From Seonamhaeicola sp. S2-3 (GTDB taxonomy: Bacteria; Bacteroidota; Bacteroidia; Flavobacteriales; Flavobacteriaceae): a stretch of DNA of 64,000 bases. Shown piece by piece: positions 17,117 to 25,906 of this stretch. The notes under the pieces are model-generated. The model saw only the letters and a program-made list of their open reading frames with translations. It searched no databases and was not told where the DNA came from. Position numbers and translations under genes: made by a program. The stretch is from positions 2,367,001-2,431,000 of the forward strand of contig NZ_CP019389.1 in the NCBI RefSeq assembly GCF_001971785.1. The letters run 5' to 3'. Each line of letters begins with the position of its first letter. Positions within the stretch are counted from its first letter, which is position 1.

Positions 17117-20100
17117 ATGAATTTAAAAGCTAAACTAAAACCTCTTTCAAGTTATGTTAAAACTTGGATGAGTGCGGTTTTGGTACTGTCGTGTATAGCC
17201 ATGGCAAAAGCACAAACCGTTACAGGAACAGTTGTTGCAGATGGGCAACCGTTGCCAGGAGCAACAGTTATCATTAAAGGAACATCAAAGGGAACATCTA
17301 CTGATTTTGATGGTAATTTCACAATTGAAGCAGAACCGCAATCGGTATTGTCTATTTCCTATGTAGGGTATTCTACAAAAGAAGTGACAGTGGGTAACCA
17401 GACTAATATCAATGTCACTCTGGAGGCAGACAACGAACTCGATGAGATTGTGGTGATTGGTTATGGTACTCAGCGAAAGTCTGATTTAACAGGTTCTGTG
17501 TCGTCGGTGAGTTCTGAGGATTTAACTGCAGCACCAGTCTCTAGGGTAGATCAAGCATTGCAGGGTAGAGCCTCTGGCGTACAGGTAACCCAAACCAGTG
17601 GAGCACCTGGTGCAGGTACGGTTATTCGAGTTAGGGGGGGAACTCCATAACAGGAAGTAACGAACCACTTTGGGTTATAGATGGTATTGTAGTAGGCACA
17701 AACTTTAATCTTAACAATATTAACAGTAATGATATTAAGTCTATTGAAATATTAAAAGATGCTTCATCTATTGCTATTTACGGTTCTAGAGGGGCAAATG
17801 GTGTTGTTTTGGTAACTACTAAAAATGGTTCTGGAGCAGGTGCAGGAAAACCAGAGGTTAGTGTAAACTTATATACAAGTATGCAGTTAGTGCCAGAATT
17901 ACCAGATATGTTGTCTCAGGAGGAACAAATTGCATTTACAAATGAAAGTGCAGAATTCAGATCGGCAGCATTACCGTTTCCTAATGATCCATCTACCTAC
18001 CCAGATAATGATTGGTTTGATTTATTATTAGGTACAGCACCAATTTTTAATACCGATGTATCTATATCTGGAGCAACAGATAACGTTAATTATTATACGT
18101 CTTTAAATTACTTTAACCAAGAAGGTATTGTAGAGAGTACTGGGATAGAAAAATATATTTTTAGAAGTAATTTAGATATTAAATTAAGCGATAAACTAAA
18201 AGCAGGTTTTAGAATTAACTATTCTAGAATAGAGCAAGATAACGGGAATGCTAGTTTTGGTAATGCCTTTGCCACTTTAAGAACCCAGCCTATTTATAAT
18301 GAAGATGGTACTTTTAATGGGTTTGATGAAGTAGTGAGTGCACCATGGTCTAACCCAATAGCTAATATTGCTTTAAATACCAACGAGACGTTTTCTAATA
18401 ATCTTCTGGGGTCAATGTACTTAGAGTATAAGCCTTCTCCAAAATGGGTGATTCGTTCAACCTTTAGTCCAGAATTTAACAACACTAAACAAAACAAGTT
18501 TACGTCTAGTCAAAGCCCCAATTTATTATATTTAGGAGAAGGAGGTAATGCAAGTGTAAGAACTGTTGCTAGTAGTGGATGGAACAATGAAAACACAGTT
18601 CAATACCAATCAGATTTTGGAGGAAACCACACTATCACCGCTTTAGCAGGTGCTTCTTTTCAAAAGGTGTCTACTGAAATTACAGAGGCTGAAGCTTTCG
18701 GAATTACTAGTGATGCCGCTGGATTTAATAACTTAGGTTTTTCAGATCCAATAAGGTCTAAAGTAAGTAGTGATTACAATAGTTTCCAGATAGCATCGTT
18801 TTTTGGAAGACTTAATTATTCATATAAAGACAAATACTTACTAACTTTAGTAGGGCGAACAGATGGAAGTTCGGTTTTTGCGCCAGGAAATCAATATGAA
18901 TTTTATCCATCTATAGCAGGAGCTTGGAAAGTAACTGAAGAGCCTTTTATGCAAAACCAATCAGTATTTCAAGATTTAAAATTAAGAGCTAGTTACGGTA
19001 AATCAGGTAACCAAGCTATAGAACCTTACAGGACAAAAGGGGTTTTGGTAGAAGCTAACACTACTGTTAATGGAGTAGAACAACCAGGTTTAACACTAGG
19101 AAGACCTTCAAATCCTAACTTACAATGGGAAACAACTAATTCTTTAGATATTGCTTTAGAAGCATCTCTTTTTGGAGGTAAAGTGTTTACTGAATTAAAC
19201 TATTACTATAAAAAAACTAACGATTTACTTTTAGATGTTACCATCCCAAGGCAAACAGGTTTTGACACCCAATTACAAAATGTAGGTTCTTTAGAGAACA
19301 AAGGTTGGGAGTTTATGTTAAATACAACTAATATAAGTAACGCAAACTTTAACTGGAATTCAACATTAACGCTATCTTCTAATCAAAATAAAATTTTAGA
19401 ACTTGGGGATGTAGATTTTATCGATGTTACTGTTGATGCTATTTTAGGCTCAGGAAATACACGTTTAATAGTAGGAGAGTCAGTTCCTGTTTTTACTGGA
19501 GTACCATTTTTAGGGACTTGGAAAAGCCAAGAAGAAATTGATGCTTCAAGTTTAACTTCTGAGGAAAAAAATAAACAGGTTGTTGGTGGCTCTAGGTTTG
19601 ATGATGTAAATGGAGATGGTATTATTTCAGTTGAAGACGCAGTAGTGTTAGGAAGTCCTTTACCCGATTTAATCTTTGGGTTAGAAAATTCATTTTCATA
19701 CAAAAACTGGGATTTTTCATTTTACTTCCAAGGAACAATAGGGAACGAAGTGTATAATTTAAGAACCCGAAATCACTATTTCAATAGAGGAGAAACTACC
19801 AAGTTTGCAGAACTTGCAGACCGTTGGACACCAGATAACCCAAATTCTAACATTCCAAGAGCTGGTGCAGACTCTGTTACTAGCACCTCCCCAAACTCAG
19901 AATACGTTGAAGATGGTTCTCATTTAAGGTTAAAAACGGCAAGGATAGCATATAACCTTCCAGTTGAAAAAATGGGGCTTAATAGTTTAAAAAATGCTAC
20001 TATATACTTCTCAGGAAGTAATTTGCTCTTAATTTCTGATTTTAGATTGATAGATCCAGAATCAAGTAGATTTGGTCGCGATGGTTTAGGTAATATAGCA

Positions 20101-20169
20101 CAAGGTTATAACGATGGGTCGTACCCTAATCCACGAGTTTTAACCCTTGGTTTAAATGTAACTTTTTAA
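17117..20169 (+). pseudogene. susC: SusC-like TonB-dependent receptor, frameshifted at a G7 tract
   Basis: Outer-membrane TonB-dependent oligosaccharide importer. Signal peptide (to about residue 33, MAKAQ), carboxypeptidase-D-like domain (VTGTVVADGQPLPGATVIIKG), DEIVVIGYGTQ TonB-box region, plug and 22-strand barrel ending VLTLGLNVTF. Translation from 17117 reads IRVRGG, then TP and a stop at 17648-17650. The frame starting AAC at 17641 continues the conserved plug (NSITGSNEPLWVIDG, then IEILKDASSIAIYGSRGANG) to 20169 without interruption. A single added G in the run at 17634-17640 (seven to eight) restores RGGNSITG, so exactly one base is missing. It is the only SusC in the window and is paired with susD 13 bp downstream. 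It may be a sequencing or assembly error, a true loss, or a phase-variable switch; the rest of the gene shows no decay, which favours the first or third. Confidence 0.9.
17634..17640 (+). repeat. G7 homopolymer at the susC frameshift
   Basis: Seven G residues at the exact point where the frame is lost; eight would give an intact receptor of about 1017 residues. Confidence 0.93.
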
Positions 20170-20182
20170 AAAATATACACAG

Positions 20183-21778
20183 ATGAAAACTAAATATATA
20201 ATTTTATACATCTCTATAATATTCTCATGTTTTAGTTGTGAGGAATTTTTAGAAGAAGAACCACGCTCACTTATTGCACCAGAAACTTTTTTTGCATCTG
20301 AAAACGATGCTCGTCAAGCTATTAATGGTGTTTATGCTATTTTAAAAAATAATTCTATTTATGGTCAAGTTGGTCTAGATGTTTTTTATGATAATGGAGC
20401 AGATATTATAGAGCCCAACCGTTCGGCTAATATATTTGAGCCTATAGGTAATTATTCTGTAAATGAGGCTATAGCTGATGTTTCTGTTCAAAGGATGAGT
20501 GTCTCAGATACCTGGAAAGATTTGTACCGCGTAATAAACAATGCAAACATTATAATTTCTAGAGTAGCAGATAATGATGCTATAACGGCTGATGCTCAAA
20601 CAGAAATTATAGCAGAAAGTCGCTTTTTAAGAGCATTATCTTATTGGCATATTACTAACCTTTGGGGCGATGCACCATATTATACCGATGCTCTGGGAAT
20701 TGATGAGATTAAAGTGTTGGGTAGAACTGATGAGAGTGTTATTATTGATGGTATTATTGATGATTTACAATTTGCCCAAGCCAATTTAAATGATGCTTAT
20801 ATTGGTGATGATAGCGGTAGAGCCTCAAAATGGGCAGCAGCTATTATTGAAGCAAAAATATATATGCAACAAAAACAATGGCAGCAGGGGCTTGATAAGT
20901 GTTTGGAAATCATAAACCAATCTCCGCATAGTTTATTACCTAATTATGCCGATGTTTTTGATCCAGATAATGAGTATAACTCCGAAATTATATGGTCTTT
21001 AGATTTTGCAAAAGACATAAGAGGGCAGTTTGAAGAGGGTACGCTAAGGCCAGATGGTAGTTTTCCTAGTGTTTTTGGTAACGGTAACTGGAGGCCAAGT
21101 ATGTTTGCTCCTCGTTTAAGAGACGAACCTAAAAATTCAGGCGAAAGAGAAGCTTTAGCTGATGCGCTTGAGGCACAAGGTGAAGCCTTTAACGGTACTG
21201 GTTTACAGGTAGCTTCTAAAGACTTTGCTGAAAAATTTCCAACTAACGATTTAAGGAGATCTTTAAACATTGTAGATAACTATTTGGGGTACGATTTAAA
21301 CTTTCCGTACATGGCTAAGTTTTGGAACTTGAGCACCACAGATTCGCCACGTTTTAACCATAAAGATAACAGGTTGGTATTTCGTTTGGCAGATGTGCAT
21401 CTAATGGCTGCAGAATGTGAAAACGAGCGTCCTGGAGGAGATCCTACGGTAGCTTATGGTTATATAAAAGAAATTAGAGAACGTGCGTATGAAACAGTAG
21501 CCGAAGCAGAGGCTATAAAAGGCTTAAGTCAGAAAGAATTTAGAGAGGCTATTTATGATGAACGCAAATGGGAATTGGCCGGAGAATGTATGAGACGCTA
21601 CGATTTAATTCGTTGGGGTATATTATTAGATGTAGTTCAGAATTTAGAATATAGATTTTGGAATCCTGCAGGAAATATAAGGTCGTGGCACGTTAAACTT
21701 CCTATACCTCTACAAGAATTACAAAATAACCCCAATTTACTGGAATCAGATCCATCTAATAATGGGTACAGAAATTAA
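20183..21778 (+). CDS. susD: SusD/RagB-family surface glycan-binding lipoprotein
   Basis: Binds glycan at the cell surface and lids the partner SusC. The N-terminus has a lipobox (SIIFSCFSC) followed by EEFLEEEP, an acidic surface-export-like signal, then RSLIAPETFFASENDARQAINGVYAIL, which is typical of SusD N-terminal domains. TPR-like helices follow (WKDLYRVINNANIIISRV; AIIAESRFLRALSYWHITNLWGDAPYYT). The C-terminal NH2-RagB-type end includes REAIYDERKWELAGECMRRYDLIRWG. Length 531 is normal. It starts 13 bp after susC and is followed by a terminator. Since susC is frameshifted but SusD is intact, SusD could still be made by independent translation initiation, unless polarity reduces it. Confidence 0.95.
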   Translation: MKTKYIILYISIIFSCFSCEEFLEEEPRSLIAPETFFASENDARQAINGVYAILKNNSIYGQVGLDVFYDNGADIIEPNRSANIFEPIGNYSVNEAIADVSVQRMSVSDTWKDLYRVINNANIIISRVADNDAITADAQTEIIAESRFLRALSYWHITNLWGDAPYYTDALGIDEIKVLGRTDESVIIDGIIDDLQFAQANLNDAYIGDDSGRASKWAAAIIEAKIYMQQKQWQQGLDKCLEIINQSPHSLLPNYADVFDPDNEYNSEIIWSLDFAKDIRGQFEEGTLRPDGSFPSVFGNGNWRPSMFAPRLRDEPKNSGEREALADALEAQGEAFNGTGLQVASKDFAEKFPTNDLRRSLNIVDNYLGYDLNFPYMAKFWNLSTTDSPRFNHKDNRLVFRLADVHLMAAECENERPGGDPTVAYGYIKEIRERAYETVAEAEAIKGLSQKEFREAIYDERKWELAGECMRRYDLIRWGILLDVVQNLEYRFWNPAGNIRSWHVKLPIPLQELQNNPNLLESDPSNNGYRN

Positions 21779-21813
21779 AACTAAGTAATTAATTTTTTTA
21801 AATTTTAATTTTA

Positions 21814-21847
21814 AAGGCCGAATTGTTTACAGTTCGGTCTTTTTTTT
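21814..21847 (+). terminator. Intrinsic terminator after susCD
   Basis: Nine-pair stem AAGGCCGAA / TTCGGTCTT (one G-U pair), 10-nt loop, followed by a run of T to 21847. Confidence 0.85.
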
Positions 21848-21872
21848 AGTTTAAACTCAAGAAAAAAACAAT

Positions 21873-21918
21873 ACAGTATAGAGCAGGACAGAAAAGAGAG
21901 CAAGCTATATTATTTTTG
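21873..21918 (+). promoter_or_regulatory. Shared regulon promoter for the GH3 gene
   Basis: ACAGTATA (21873-21880) and GCAGGACA (21883-21890) 10 bp apart, a 20-nt gap, then a perfect TATTTTTG -7 box (21911-21918). The start codon is 67 nt beyond the second octamer. Confidence 0.7.
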
Positions 21919-21957
21919 GATATTAGTACGATTTCTATATAAAAACCAAACTAATTC

Positions 21958-24132
21958 ATGAAAAAAATACTCTTTATCACTGTAACTGCTGTCTTTTTTA
22001 TGGGATGTAAAACAGAAGAATCAAATCTAAATTCTAACAGTAAAAAAGACTCAGAAATTGCTCAAAAAGTAAAGCAATTAGTAGATGAAATGACATTAGA
22101 TGAAAAGATAGCAGAAATGACTCAAGATGCACCAGCAAATGAAAGATTGGGTATTCCTGCTATGAAATACGGAGAAGCATTACATGGATTATGGCTTGTT
22201 CTCGATTATTATGGCAATACAACGGTTTATCCGCAAGCGGTAGCTTGTGCCTCAACTTGGGAACCTGAACTAATAAAGAAAATGGCATCTCAAACAGCAC
22301 GAGAGGCTCGTGCCTTAGGGGTTACACATTGCTATTCACCAAATTTAGATGTTTATGCTGGCGATGCGCGCTATGGACGTGTTGAAGAATCTTATGGTGA
22401 AGATCCTTATTTGGTGTCGCGAATGGGGGTAGCATTTATTGAAGGTTTACAAGGCACAGGTGATGAGCAATTCGATGAAAATCATGTCATGGCAACTGCT
22501 AAACATTTTGTTGGATATCCCGAAAATAGGCGAGGTATAAATGGAGGTTTTAGCGATATGTCCGAACGTCGTTTGCGTGAGGTTTACCTTCCACCATTCG
22601 AGGCAGCAGTAAAAGAAGCTGGGGTAGCTTGTGTTATGCCAGGACACCAAGATTTTAACGGGGTGCCTTGTCATATGAATACATGGCTGTTAAACGATAT
22701 CTTAAGAGATGAGCTCGGTTTTAATGGCTTTATTGTTTCTGATAATAATGATGTTGGAAGACTAGAAACTATGCATTTTATTGCTGAAAATAGGACTGAA
22801 GCCGCTATTTTAGGATTAAAAGCCGGTGTTGATATGGATTTGGTAATTGGGAAAAACGTTGATCTCGCAACGTATCATGCCAATGTTTTGAAGGATACGG
22901 TAAAGAAGAATTCTTCCTTAATGAAGTATATCGATAAAGCCACATCTCGCATTTTAACGGCAAAATATAAATTAGGCCTATTTGATACAGAACCAAAAGA
23001 AATTAACCCAGAAACTGTAGAAGCTGGCACCGATGAACATCGTGAGTTTGCATTAGAGATTGCCGAAAAATCTATTATCATGCTTAAAAATGATAATAAT
23101 CTCTTACCGCTTGATGTATCAAAAATAAAATCTTTAGCCGTAATTGGTCCTAATGCTCATGAAGAACGACCAAAAAAGGGAACCTACAAACTACTGGGAG
23201 GATATTCTGGATTACCACCATATTATGTCTCGGTTTTAGATGGTTTAAAGAATAAAGTGGGAGATAGCGTAAAAATAAACTACGCTAAAGGTTGTGATAT
23301 TGATAGTTTTTCAAAAGATGGATTTCCTGAAGCTATTTCTGCAGCAAAAAAATCAGATGCTATTGTTTTAGTTGTGGGGAGTTCTCACAAAACATGTGGT
23401 GAAGGAGGTGATCGTTCAGACCTTGATTTGTATGGCGTTCAAAATGAGTTAGTAGAAGCCATTCATAAAACAGGAAAACCTGTAATTGTGGTTTTAATTA
23501 ATGGTCGTCCATTGAGTATTAACTATATAGCCGAAAATATACCGTCTGTACTTGAAACGTGGTATGGTGGTATGCGAGCAGGTGATGCTGTTGCCAATGT
23601 AATATTTGGAGATGTAAATCCAGGTGGTAAGCTAACAATGTCTTTTCCGCGTTCCGTAGGGCAGGTTCCAGTAACTTATTTGGAGCGTCCGGATTTTATT
23701 GGATCTGGAAAAGGAAAGTATCGATTTAGCGATAAATCACCGTTATTTCCATTTGGCTACGGTTTAAGTTATACAACTTTTGAATATGGTACCCCAAAGC
23801 TTGAAAACGAAACCATTTCAGTAGATGGTTCCACTACTGTTTCTGTAGAGGTTACCAATACTGGAGATAGAGCGGGTGATGAGGTGGTGCAAATGTATGT
23901 GCGTGATGATTATGCATCAGTTGGTAGATATTTAAAACTATTAAAAGGTTTTGAGCGTATTACATTAAAGCCAGGAGAAACTAAAACAGTTAGTTTTAAT
24001 TTAGGGTTTGATGAACTGAATATACTGAATCAAGATATGAAAAAAGTTGTAGAACCAGGTACTTTTACTATTTCTGTGGGCACATCTTCTTTAGAAAAAG
24101 ATTTACAAAAAGTAATACTTAGTGTGAAATAA
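21958..24132 (+). CDS. GH3 beta-glycosidase lipoprotein
   Basis: Retaining exo-beta-glycosidase (beta-glucosidase or beta-xylosidase type). A lipobox (TAVFFMGC, Cys17) precedes the (beta/alpha)8 domain with LGIPAMKYGEALHG, GRVEESYGEDPYLVSRMG and the substrate loop TAKHFVGYPENRRG. The nucleophile strand is FIVSD262NND. The alpha/beta sandwich carries the likely acid/base in CGE482GGDRSDL, and a fibronectin-like C-terminal domain (VEVTNTGDRAGDEVVQMYV) follows. Length (724) is typical. It is a single gene between the susCD terminator and the next promoter motif. In an ulvan-type locus a GH3 would be expected to release xylose from xylose-rhamnose side units, but that is inference. Confidence 0.9.
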   Translation: MKKILFITVTAVFFMGCKTEESNLNSNSKKDSEIAQKVKQLVDEMTLDEKIAEMTQDAPANERLGIPAMKYGEALHGLWLVLDYYGNTTVYPQAVACASTWEPELIKKMASQTAREARALGVTHCYSPNLDVYAGDARYGRVEESYGEDPYLVSRMGVAFIEGLQGTGDEQFDENHVMATAKHFVGYPENRRGINGGFSDMSERRLREVYLPPFEAAVKEAGVACVMPGHQDFNGVPCHMNTWLLNDILRDELGFNGFIVSDNNDVGRLETMHFIAENRTEAAILGLKAGVDMDLVIGKNVDLATYHANVLKDTVKKNSSLMKYIDKATSRILTAKYKLGLFDTEPKEINPETVEAGTDEHREFALEIAEKSIIMLKNDNNLLPLDVSKIKSLAVIGPNAHEERPKKGTYKLLGGYSGLPPYYVSVLDGLKNKVGDSVKINYAKGCDIDSFSKDGFPEAISAAKKSDAIVLVVGSSHKTCGEGGDRSDLDLYGVQNELVEAIHKTGKPVIVVLINGRPLSINYIAENIPSVLETWYGGMRAGDAVANVIFGDVNPGGKLTMSFPRSVGQVPVTYLERPDFIGSGKGKYRFSDKSPLFPFGYGLSYTTFEYGTPKLENETISVDGSTTVSVEVTNTGDRAGDEVVQMYVRDDYASVGRYLKLLKGFERITLKPGETKTVSFNLGFDELNILNQDMKKVVEPGTFTISVGTSSLEKDLQKVILSVK

Positions 24133-24233
24133 GTTATTAGAAATGGGAATTTCATAACATAAAAAAGGAATAAAAGTATGAGACTATGATGGGATTTTTT
24201 TAAGACACACAGGTCTTTAAATAGATGTTAGTA

Positions 24234-24279
24234 GCAGGTAAGTGCAGGATGCTAAAACTAATTAATAGTTATAAATTAC
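24234..24279 (+). promoter_or_regulatory. Shared regulon promoter for the 24307-25619 unit
   Basis: GCAGGTAA (24234-24241) and GCAGGATG (24244-24251) 10 bp apart. After 20 nt comes TAAATTAC (24272-24279), a weak -7 match that keeps only TA and TT. The start codon is 55 nt beyond the second octamer. Confidence 0.55.
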
Positions 24280-24306
24280 AGCATTAATTGATTAAAACAA
24301 TATATT

Positions 24307-25173
24307 ATGAAAAAAATTACATTAAAAATTAGCACATTTTTATTATTTGCCATGTTAGCATTTCAGGTACAGGGGCAAGCATTATGGACTGAGAACGGTG
24401 TCTATAAAATTTCAACATCAGGTTTGAGCCCGAATCTTTATATGACAATTAATCTAGAAGCTGCCGAAGGGGATCCTTTTGTAGAATGGCAAGAAGAATT
24501 ACCAGGTGATGATGAAAAACAACTTTTTACTATAACAGATCATAGAACCCCAGCTTCTCCAGGTTTAATGGAAATTACTGCAAACGTTAATGGTATAGAC
24601 CTTACCTTGTGTACAGCTGATGATTCAGCTCATCCTGCTCTAACCCTTACTGTTAAACCAGGTAACCCGAAAACTGTAGTAGAAAATTCAGAAGATTATT
24701 CGGGGCTAGATCAGTTTCAAAGAAGAAAAACCAAAGTTGATGAAAATGGACTTGCTGATTCTAATGGATCTAACCCAGCAAATGGAAACAATGCATTGTT
24801 TTTAAGAAATACACAAGGTACTAATTCAAGATATGGTGTAATTCCATCTGCAGTAGGTGACCCTGTTCAGTTTGATGGAGGAGGAATTGACGTGCTTCAA
24901 TTCCATTTAGTAGAGTCATTAAGTACTGCAGACTTTGATACAAGTTCTATATTTGTTTCAAATCCTGTAAACAACGCATTAAGTATTAAAGGACTTACTG
25001 CTAATGTTAAGCAAGTATCTGTATATTCTTTACTTGGGCAAGAAGTGTTAAGTAGAAAAGTAGATGAACAATCATCTCTTACTATAGATACAAGTGCTTT
25101 AACAAGTGGTGTTTATCTTGTTAAAATGCAAGGAGATAGTGGTTCTTATACCAAAAAAATTGTAAAACAGTAA
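24307..25173 (+). CDS. Secreted protein with T9SS sorting domain, unknown function
   Basis: The 288-residue product has a signal peptide (LLFAMLAFQVQGQ, cleaved near 23) and a mature region of about 180 residues. The opening ALWTENGVYKISTSG recalls beta-trefoil/ricin-lectin-like modules, but I cannot assign it firmly. From about residue 217 a T9SS C-terminal domain is clear (IFVSNPVNNALSIKG ... YSLLGQEVLSRKV ... LTSGVYLVKMQG ... TKKIVKQ). No catalytic motif is visible. It precedes rhaM by 131 bp, but a hairpin terminator lies between the two. Like the 7046 product, it may be a non-catalytic glycan-binding protein displayed on or released from the surface. This role is inference from the sorting signal and the setting. 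Confidence 0.7.
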   Translation: MKKITLKISTFLLFAMLAFQVQGQALWTENGVYKISTSGLSPNLYMTINLEAAEGDPFVEWQEELPGDDEKQLFTITDHRTPASPGLMEITANVNGIDLTLCTADDSAHPALTLTVKPGNPKTVVENSEDYSGLDQFQRRKTKVDENGLADSNGSNPANGNNALFLRNTQGTNSRYGVIPSAVGDPVQFDGGGIDVLQFHLVESLSTADFDTSSIFVSNPVNNALSIKGLTANVKQVSVYSLLGQEVLSRKVDEQSSLTIDTSALTSGVYLVKMQGDSGSYTKKIVKQ

Positions 25174-25202
25174 AATAAAACTGTATTTAACATAAGTTTT
25201 TT

Positions 25203-25242
25203 AAAAACATTCTATCTAAACAACAGGTAGAATGTTTTTTTT
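25203..25242 (+). terminator. Intrinsic terminator between the T9SS gene and rhaM
   Basis: A 15-bp stem (AAAAACATTCTATCT with AGGTAGAATGTTTTT, one G-U pair) around loop AAACAAC, followed by T residues to 25242. It would reduce read-through into rhaM. Confidence 0.82.
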
Positions 25243-25304
25243 GTACAAAAAAATTAATCAATTTTCAATAGGATTGAAACTAAAAATAAAAAGTTTTTTA
25301 CAAT

Positions 25305-25619
25305 ATGCAAAGACTAGCATTTAAAATGAAATTAAACAAAGGTCAAAAAGAAGCTTATAAAAAAAGACACAATCAAATATGGCCAGAATTAAAGCAACTA
25401 CTTAAAGATAGTGGGGTAAGCGAGTATTCAATTTTTTTAGATGAAGAAACAAATACATTATTTGCATTTCAAAAAGTATCTGGAAAAGGAGGTTCACAAG
25501 ATTTAGCTAATAATGAGATTGTAAAAAAATGGTGGGACTTTATGGCAGATATTATGGAGGTTAACCCAGATAATTCTCCAGTATCTATTCCTTTAGAAGA
25601 AGTGTTTTATCTAGAATAA
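25305..25619 (+). CDS. rhaM: L-rhamnose mutarotase RhaM
   Basis: Interconverts the alpha and beta anomers of L-rhamnose so that the isomerase receives the right form; cytoplasmic dimer. The 104-residue sequence aligns end to end with E. coli RhaM as I recall it: RHNQIWPEL (with H22 and Y18, the residues implicated in catalysis), a KKWWDFMADIM block and the C-terminal NPDNSPVSIPLEEVFYLE. No signal peptide is present. It is remote from rhaI and the aldolase (about 35 kb away) and sits inside the enzyme part of the PUL, behind a T9SS gene and a terminator hairpin. It may therefore be expressed by read-through or from a promoter I could not identify. Confidence 0.95.
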   Translation: MQRLAFKMKLNKGQKEAYKKRHNQIWPELKQLLKDSGVSEYSIFLDEETNTLFAFQKVSGKGGSQDLANNEIVKKWWDFMADIMEVNPDNSPVSIPLEEVFYLE

Positions 25620-25822
25620 TTGTTGTGTTATGCAGTATACAGGATACTGTATGTATATAAGGAGTGTTCTTTCTTTATGAAAAAGAAAAAAATTATGTTA
25701 AATACTATGGAATTTAAATATAGCTAAACTTACCATGTACTTGTGTTTACATGCGTTTTTTAATAATTATTTTTATTAAAGTATTATAAAACATGATTCA
25801 AAAATTGTTAAATGGGTGTAAA

Positions 25823-25840
25823 TCGAGATAGGGCAGGATA
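25823..25840 (+). promoter_or_regulatory. Shared regulon motif for the 25907 operon
   Basis: TCGAGATA (25823-25830) and GCAGGATA (25833-25840) 10 bp apart. This is the one site where no TA-starting -7 box is found at the standard distance (25861 reads GACATTGC). The start codon is 66 nt beyond the second octamer. Confidence 0.5.
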
Positions 25841-25906
25841 GTTTTACATTAAAAAATCACGACATTGCTTTATTGAATTTATTCTTTAATATTGAGGCCT
25901 TGTAAA

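Noticed and set aside
17809-20169. A separate TonB-receptor gene starting at TTG 17809
   Set aside because: The frame is open back to 17641 and completes the conserved plug of the upstream part; there is no signal peptide at 17809. It is the second half of the frameshifted susC.
25639-25646. An ACAGGATA octamer downstream of rhaM
   Set aside because: There is no good second octamer 10 bp upstream, no -7 box at the standard distance (25667 reads TTCTTTCT), and no gene start nearby; a proper site (25823-25840) precedes the next gene. Treated as an orphan half-site.
25892-25906. TTG at 25892 as the start of the first tandem GH78
   Set aside because: ATG at 25907 gives a clean lipoprotein signal and typical spacing to the promoter; the extra five residues add nothing recognisable.
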